This document shows positions 7,983 to 11,166 of a DNA stretch of 11,166 bases, piece by piece (position 1 is the first letter of the stretch; each line of letters opens with the position of its first letter). The notes beneath the pieces are model-generated. The model had not been told where the DNA came from and searched no databases. It saw only the letters and a program-made list of their open reading frames with translations. The translations under genes were made by a program, and so were the position numbers. The stretch lies in contig RFNI01000123.1 in assembly GCA_009927245.1 (NCBI GenBank), positions 1-11,166 on the forward strand, written 5' to 3'. The stretch is from Actinomycetota bacterium. Lineage in GTDB: Bacteria; Actinomycetota; Actinomycetes; Actinomycetales; Microbacteriaceae.

Positions 7983-9029
7983 GTCGTCAACTTCTGAGTT
8001 ATCGAAGTTAACCATGCTCTCAGTTGACATCAGTTTGTCCATAGTTGCTAAGAACTCAGTAACCTGATCTCTTTCATCACTCAAACGTGTAAGTCGTTCG
8101 CGAGCATCCTTGATTGCGTTGTCTGCATATCCTTGAGCCTTGCGAGAGAGCGCTTCTGCTCTTCTACGGGACTGGTTGATTAGATCGGCAGCACGTTTGT
8201 TTGCTTCTTCACGAGTGTCATCTTGGAAGTCTCTAGCTTCTCTAGAAACACGCTCTGCTTCTGCAAGTAGTTCGCCTGCTCTAGCAGTTGAATCAGCAAC
8301 AGTCTTAGCGCCTTCTTCAGTCATTGCCTGAGCCTGTGCTACAGCAGCCTGGTAAATACGAAGTGCTTCTTGCTCTGCTTCGTCACGGCGACCCTTGAGT
8401 TCTGCTTCTAGATCAATCTTTGCCTGAGTGGTTCTCTGGCTAAGTTCAGTTGCTAGTGCTCGAGCCTGTTCTGTCTCACGGTGAACCTGTGCTCTTAGTT
8501 CAGCGGCATATCTTTCACCATCAGACTTTAGAGCGGCAGCTTCGCGTTCTGCAGTTTGAATCTTTTCGCTAGCTTCTGCTTCTTTGGCAACAGCTTCCTG
8601 CATTAGGCTGCTGGCTTTACGCTCTGCCTCAAACTTAGATTCCTCAACCTTGATTTCAGCCTCTTGGATGATTCTGTCTGCTTTGTCCTTAGCGGTTCTA
8701 GTTAGCAGATCTGCTGCGCCCTTAGCTTCTTCACGAATACGAAGCGCATCCTGGCCAGCGTCATCAATCATCTTCTTGGCTTGCTCTTCAGCAAGACGAA
8801 GGGTTTGTTCGAATTGTGCACCTAGTGCTGCGTAGCCGGTTGCGCCACTCTTCTTGACCTGCTCGCGCAGGCTCTCAACCTCTGCCTTGAGGGCTGCAAT
8901 CTCAGCTGCGGCACCTTCGTTGTATGTGCTTAGGTGCTCGTTCTCGGCACGCATCTCTTCAATAGTCTGGTCAACCTGAGCGCGGTCGTAGCCACGCATA
9001 ACGATGTCGAAAGTCTCTTCTTCAGCCAT
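7971..9029 (-). CDS. DivIVA/Wag31-like coiled-coil protein (complete)
   Basis: The protein has 352 residues. I chose the ATG at 9029-9027 because GGAG precedes it closely and the product then starts directly with the DivIVA motif MAEEETFDIVMRGYDRAQVD; an in-frame ATG at 9074 would add 15 unrelated residues. Met11-Arg12-Gly-Tyr stands where Bacillus DivIVA has its membrane-inserting Phe-Arg-Gly-Tyr. Residues from about 22 to 330 are nearly continuous coiled coil rich in Ala, Glu, Lys and Arg, broken near GYAALGAQ (about 80-87), a motif echoed in the other DivIVA-like protein of this window. The tail (about 333-352) is acidic and Asn/Ser/Asp-rich (NFDNSEVDDSNK). No membrane span is present. By analogy it should assemble at poles or septum as a cytoskeletal scaffold (Wag31, Scy or FilP-like), which is inference. 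The stop codon overlaps the convergent ligA end by 12 bp. Confidence 0.9.
   Translation of the reverse strand: MAEEETFDIVMRGYDRAQVDQTIEEMRAENEHLSTYNEGAAAEIAALKAEVESLREQVKKSGATGYAALGAQFEQTLRLAEEQAKKMIDDAGQDALRIREEAKGAADLLTRTAKDKADRIIQEAEIKVEESKFEAERKASSLMQEAVAKEAEASEKIQTAEREAAALKSDGERYAAELRAQVHRETEQARALATELSQRTTQAKIDLEAELKGRRDEAEQEALRIYQAAVAQAQAMTEEGAKTVADSTARAGELLAEAERVSREARDFQDDTREEANKRAADLINQSRRRAEALSRKAQGYADNAIKDARERLTRLSDERDQVTEFLATMDKLMSTESMVNFDNSEVDDSNK
7986..8012 (+). terminator. Inverted repeat just past the ligA stop, possible weak terminator
   Basis: GTCAACTTC (7986-7994) and GAAGTTAAC (8004-8012) form a 9-bp stem with one mismatch and a 9-nt loop, starting 4 nt after the ligA stop. 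It lies within the last codons of the convergent DivIVA-like gene. There is no U-tract and the stem is A+T-rich, so intrinsic termination is doubtful. It may be coincidental, or it may protect or delimit the 3' end of the ligA transcript. Confidence 0.25.
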
Positions 9030-9158
9030 TTGGGTTTCTCCTGCAAAAACTTCTCTAGCCCTAGATTCGGGCAACCAGACAAGTTTAGCCCAGTAATGAT
9101 TAGGGCGTTAGTCCCGATATACTTGAACCAACACTCGTTAGAAGAGTTTGAGGAAAAA
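9030..9158. promoter_or_regulatory. Divergent intergenic region between DivIVA-like gene and gatC
   Basis: This 129-bp gap must serve leftward transcription of the DivIVA-like gene and rightward transcription of gatCAB. Rightward, TATACT at 9118-9123 matches five of six -10 consensus bases and would give a leader of roughly 30 nt; no clear -35 is visible. Leftward, the reverse strand carries GGCTAAACTTG (9090-9080), whose TAAACT could be a -10. The same 11-mer occurs before the other DivIVA-like gene at almost the same distance from its start. The gatC ribosome-binding site GAGG (9150-9153) closes the region. Confidence 0.4.
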
Positions 9159-9455
9159 GTGTCTGAAATCACCCCCGAATTAGTTCGCCATCTGGCTGGC
9201 TTGTCCCGAATTGACCTAGATGACGCTGAAGTTGCCCGTTTTACCGAGCAATTAGGCGTAATTGTCGATTCTGTAGCAAAGATCTCGCAGGCCATTGACG
9301 GGAACACTCCTGCCACCAGCCACCCAATTCCACTGGCTAACGTCTTTAGGCCAGACGTGGTTGAGCCTTCACTAACCCAAGAGCAGGCTCTATCTGGAGC
9401 TCCAGACTCAGGTCAGGGTCGTTTCCGAGTCGCTGCCATCTTGGATGAGGAGTAA
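9159..9455 (+). CDS. gatC: Asp/Glu-tRNA amidotransferase subunit GatC
   Basis: GatC is the small, non-catalytic subunit that wraps around GatA and GatB and stabilises the transamidosome. With GTG 9159 as start the product is 98 residues, the normal family length, beginning (V/M)SEITPELVRHLAGLSRIDL. GAGG at 9150-9153, 5 nt before the GTG, supports this start over longer in-frame alternatives. Diagnostic features are the N-terminal helix pair ending in LTQEQ-type helices, the central THPIP-like element SHPIP (54-58) with following NVFRPDVVEP (61-70), and the C-terminal GRFRVAAILDEE. The stop codon lies 5 nt before gatA and the gatA ribosome-binding site is inside the gatC end, so the two are cotranslated. 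Confidence 0.95.
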   Translation: MSEITPELVRHLAGLSRIDLDDAEVARFTEQLGVIVDSVAKISQAIDGNTPATSHPIPLANVFRPDVVEPSLTQEQALSGAPDSGQGRFRVAAILDEE

Positions 9456-9460
9456 AGAGC

Positions 9461-10963
9461 ATGTCAGATTTGATCAAGCTAAACGCCTCAGAGCTCGTTG
9501 ACCTACTTGCCAAGCGAGAGGTTTCCTCAGTTGAGGTAACTCAGGCTCACCTAGACCAGATTGCCAAGGTTGGCGACGCTGTTCACTCCTTCCTACACAT
9601 CAGTGGCGAGAGCGCTTTGGCAACAGCTAGAGAAGTTGATGCCAAGCGTGCAGCAGGAGAGAAGCTTCCAGATCTAGCCGGTGTCCCTATCGCTGTGAAA
9701 GATAACCTCACCACGACAGATGCCCCGACCACTGCAGGTTCGAAGATTCTTGAAGGTTGGATTCCTCCTTACGATGCAACCGTAGTTACCAAACTTAGAA
9801 ACCAGTTGCTTCCAATTTTGGGTAAGACCAACCTGGATGAATTCGCAATGGGTTCTTCAACAGAGTTCTCTGCATATGGACCTAGCAAGAACCCTTGGGA
9901 TCTAGAAAGAATCCCTGGTGGTTCTGGTGGTGGTTCATCTTCTGTTGTCGCATCATTCCAGTCACCTCTAGCTATTGGTTCTGACACCGGTGGTTCAATT
10001 CGTTTCCCAGGGGCAGTTACCGGAACCGTTGGAATCAAACCAACCTATGGTGCTGTTTCTAGATATGGATTGATTGCTCTTGCTTCTTCTCTTGACCAGA
10101 TTGGTCCAGTAGCTAGAAATGTTCTAGACGCTGCCTACCTACAAGATGCAATCGCAGGACATGACCCACACGACAGCACTTCACTTCCTGGTTCGCTGGG
10201 TTCAATGGTTGAAGCAGCTAAGCGAGGATCGCTAAAAGGAAAGCGCGTTGGTCTTATCAAGCAGCTCTCTGGAGATGGATTCCAGCAGGGTGTTCGTAAC
10301 CGTTTTGCAGAAGCATTGACACTGATTACCGATGCAGGTGCTGAGATTGTTGAAGTTGATTGCCCAAGCTTTGAATATGCAATCGATGCTTACTACCTAA
10401 TCCTTCCTGCTGAAGCGTCAAGCAACCTGGCAAAGTTTGACTCTGTTCGTTTTGGTATGCGAGTAGCACCTGAGGGAACACCAACAATTGAACGAGTAAT
10501 GGCCGCTACCCGTGAAGCAGGTTTCGGTCCTGAAGTAAAGCGCAGAATCATTCTTGGAACTTACGCTCTATCTTCTGGCTCATTCGATAAGTTCTACGGT
10601 GCAGCTCAGAAGGTTAGAACTCTTATCCAGCGAGACTTCGATGCAGCTTTTGCTAAGGCGGATGTTCTAGTTTCTCCAACAGCTCCAACTACTGCGTTCA
10701 AGTTTGGCGAGAAGGTGTCCGATCCGCTGGCTATGTATTTGAATGACATCGCAACCATTCCTGCCAACCTTGCGGGTATCCCTGGAATCTCTGTTCCTAT
10801 CGGTCTAGCTGATGAAGATAACCTCCCAGTTGGTATCCAGTTCCTAGCTCCGGCTCACGAAGACGCGAGATTGTATGAAGTTGGTGCTGCTCTAGAGGGA
10901 ATCCTCGAAGGTATTTGGGGTAAGCGCATGATGGACTTCGCACCAGAACTGAAGGTGAACTAA
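9461..10963 (+). CDS. gatA: Asp/Glu-tRNA amidotransferase subunit GatA
   Basis: GatA is the glutaminase subunit: it releases ammonia from glutamine, which is channelled to GatB for amidation of Glu-tRNA(Gln) or Asp-tRNA(Asn). The 500 residues carry the complete amidase-signature triad. These are Lys80 in PIAVKDNL, the cis-Ser155 in GGSGGGSSS (153-161), and nucleophile Ser179 in GSDTGGSIRFP (173-183), each one residue beyond the Staphylococcus aureus numbering as I recall it. GKTNLDEFAMGSSTE (121-135) and the C-terminal NLAGIPGISVPIG (436-448) are also typical. ATG 9461 is preceded by GAGGAG (9447-9452). The stop TAA shares its last base with the gatB ATG (TAATG), so coupled translation into gatB is expected. 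Confidence 0.97.
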   Translation: MSDLIKLNASELVDLLAKREVSSVEVTQAHLDQIAKVGDAVHSFLHISGESALATAREVDAKRAAGEKLPDLAGVPIAVKDNLTTTDAPTTAGSKILEGWIPPYDATVVTKLRNQLLPILGKTNLDEFAMGSSTEFSAYGPSKNPWDLERIPGGSGGGSSSVVASFQSPLAIGSDTGGSIRFPGAVTGTVGIKPTYGAVSRYGLIALASSLDQIGPVARNVLDAAYLQDAIAGHDPHDSTSLPGSLGSMVEAAKRGSLKGKRVGLIKQLSGDGFQQGVRNRFAEALTLITDAGAEIVEVDCPSFEYAIDAYYLILPAEASSNLAKFDSVRFGMRVAPEGTPTIERVMAATREAGFGPEVKRRIILGTYALSSGSFDKFYGAAQKVRTLIQRDFDAAFAKADVLVSPTAPTTAFKFGEKVSDPLAMYLNDIATIPANLAGIPGISVPIGLADEDNLPVGIQFLAPAHEDARLYEVGAALEGILEGIWGKRMMDFAPELKVN

Positions 10964-11166
10964 TGGCTAAAGCAAACTTGATGGATTACGAAAGGCTCTA
11001 GAGCTTTTTGAGGTTGTTATTGGTCTAGAGGTCCACGTTGAGCTAAACACCAACACCAAGATGTTCTGTGGTTGCCGCAATGACTTTGGTGATGAACCAA
11101 ACACAAATGTCTGTCCTATCTGTCTAGGTCTACCTGGTTCACTTCCTGCAGTTAACGGCAAGGCTA
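10963..11166 (+). CDS. gatB: Asp/Glu-tRNA amidotransferase subunit GatB, 5' part, with an apparent frameshift at codon 10-11
   Basis: GatB binds the mischarged tRNA, phosphorylates the aminoacyl side chain and completes the amidation. ATG 10963 overlaps the gatA stop and has AAGGTG at 10952-10957 as ribosome-binding site. The frame reads MAKANLMDYERL and then hits TAG at 10999-11001. Shifting to the -1 frame in the AAA at 10991-10993 gives MDYEKALELFEVVIGLEVHVEL and onward through NTNTKMFCGC and CPICLGLPGSLPAVNGKA, which is textbook GatB including its cysteine zinc-site region. No start codon exists in that frame between its last stop (10968) and the GatB motifs, so the two pieces belong to one gene. 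The gene continues past the window edge. An authentic mutation is possible but unlikely for a normally essential gene. Confidence 0.9.

Noticed and set aside
8140..8835. Two Ala/Ser-rich plus-strand open frames opposite the DivIVA-like gene
   Set aside because: Antisense of Ala/Glu/Arg-rich coiled-coil codons naturally lacks stops and yields Ser/Ala/Leu-rich pseudo-proteins.
8341..8960. Repeated short similar blocks that could suggest a DNA repeat array
   Set aside because: They reflect coiled-coil codon periodicity (Ala/Glu/Lys/Arg heptads). Units are neither identical nor evenly spaced as in CRISPR or tandem repeats.
9030..9074. Upstream ATG for the complete DivIVA-like protein
   Set aside because: The added 15 residues precede the DivIVA motif without family support, and GGAG directly precedes the ATG at 9029.
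8934..9158. Longer in-frame start for gatC giving a 173-residue product
   Set aside because: GatC is about 95-100 residues. GTG 9159 has GAGG at proper spacing, and the extension would cover the divergent promoter and part of the opposite gene.
1..11166. Mobile element, defence island, tRNA/rRNA or riboswitch
   Set aside because: All long stretches are accounted for by housekeeping genes. The only gaps above 50 bp are the two divergent promoter regions, and no transposase, integrase, cloverleaf or terminal repeats were seen.

Overview
This is a housekeeping segment of an actinobacterial chromosome. I infer the family Microbacteriaceae, probably a small-genome, moderate-G+C freshwater lineage (Rhodoluna/Aquiluna type). 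The reasons are two DivIVA/Wag31-type coiled-coil proteins, a NAD-dependent ligase with the extra mid-protein segment I associate with Micrococcales LigA, a gatCAB cluster, GTG/TTG starts, and base composition clearly below classic high-G+C actinobacteria. The taxonomy comes from recognising protein families and was not checked by a search.

Layout. (1) 1-789, minus strand: a DivIVA-like coiled-coil protein running off the left edge. (2) 865-7982, plus strand: a compact run of five genes with gaps of 20 nt or less. They encode a multi-span membrane protein of unassigned function, a thioredoxin-fold/TPR protein without the CxxC motif, a cysteine desulfurase, the tRNA 2-thiouridylase MnmA, and DNA ligase LigA. 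(3) 7971-9029, minus strand: a second, complete DivIVA-like protein whose stop overlaps the ligA stop by 12 bp. (4) 9159 to the right edge, plus strand: gatC, gatA and the beginning of gatB, encoding the Glu-tRNA(Gln)/Asp-tRNA(Asn) amidotransferase.

How the genes fit together. The cysteine desulfurase next to mnmA suggests direct persulfide supply for tRNA wobble-uridine thiolation. LigA seals nicks in replication and repair. The two DivIVA-like proteins share an N-terminal motif, a second internal motif and a promoter-like 11-mer at nearly the same distance from their starts, so they look like co-regulated paralogues with a role at the cell pole or septum. GatCAB makes Gln-tRNA(Gln), and often Asn-tRNA(Asn), by transamidation.

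The most actionable observations are two single-base reading-frame breaks, each in a short homopolymer. One lies near 2501-2503, at the end of the membrane-protein gene, and one near 10990-10993, at codon 10-11 of gatB. In both cases restoring one base gives a sensible protein. In the first case it also creates an ATGA stop/start overlap with the next gene. Sequencing or assembly error is the simplest explanation. I saw no mobile element, CRISPR array, RNA gene or recognisably new system.
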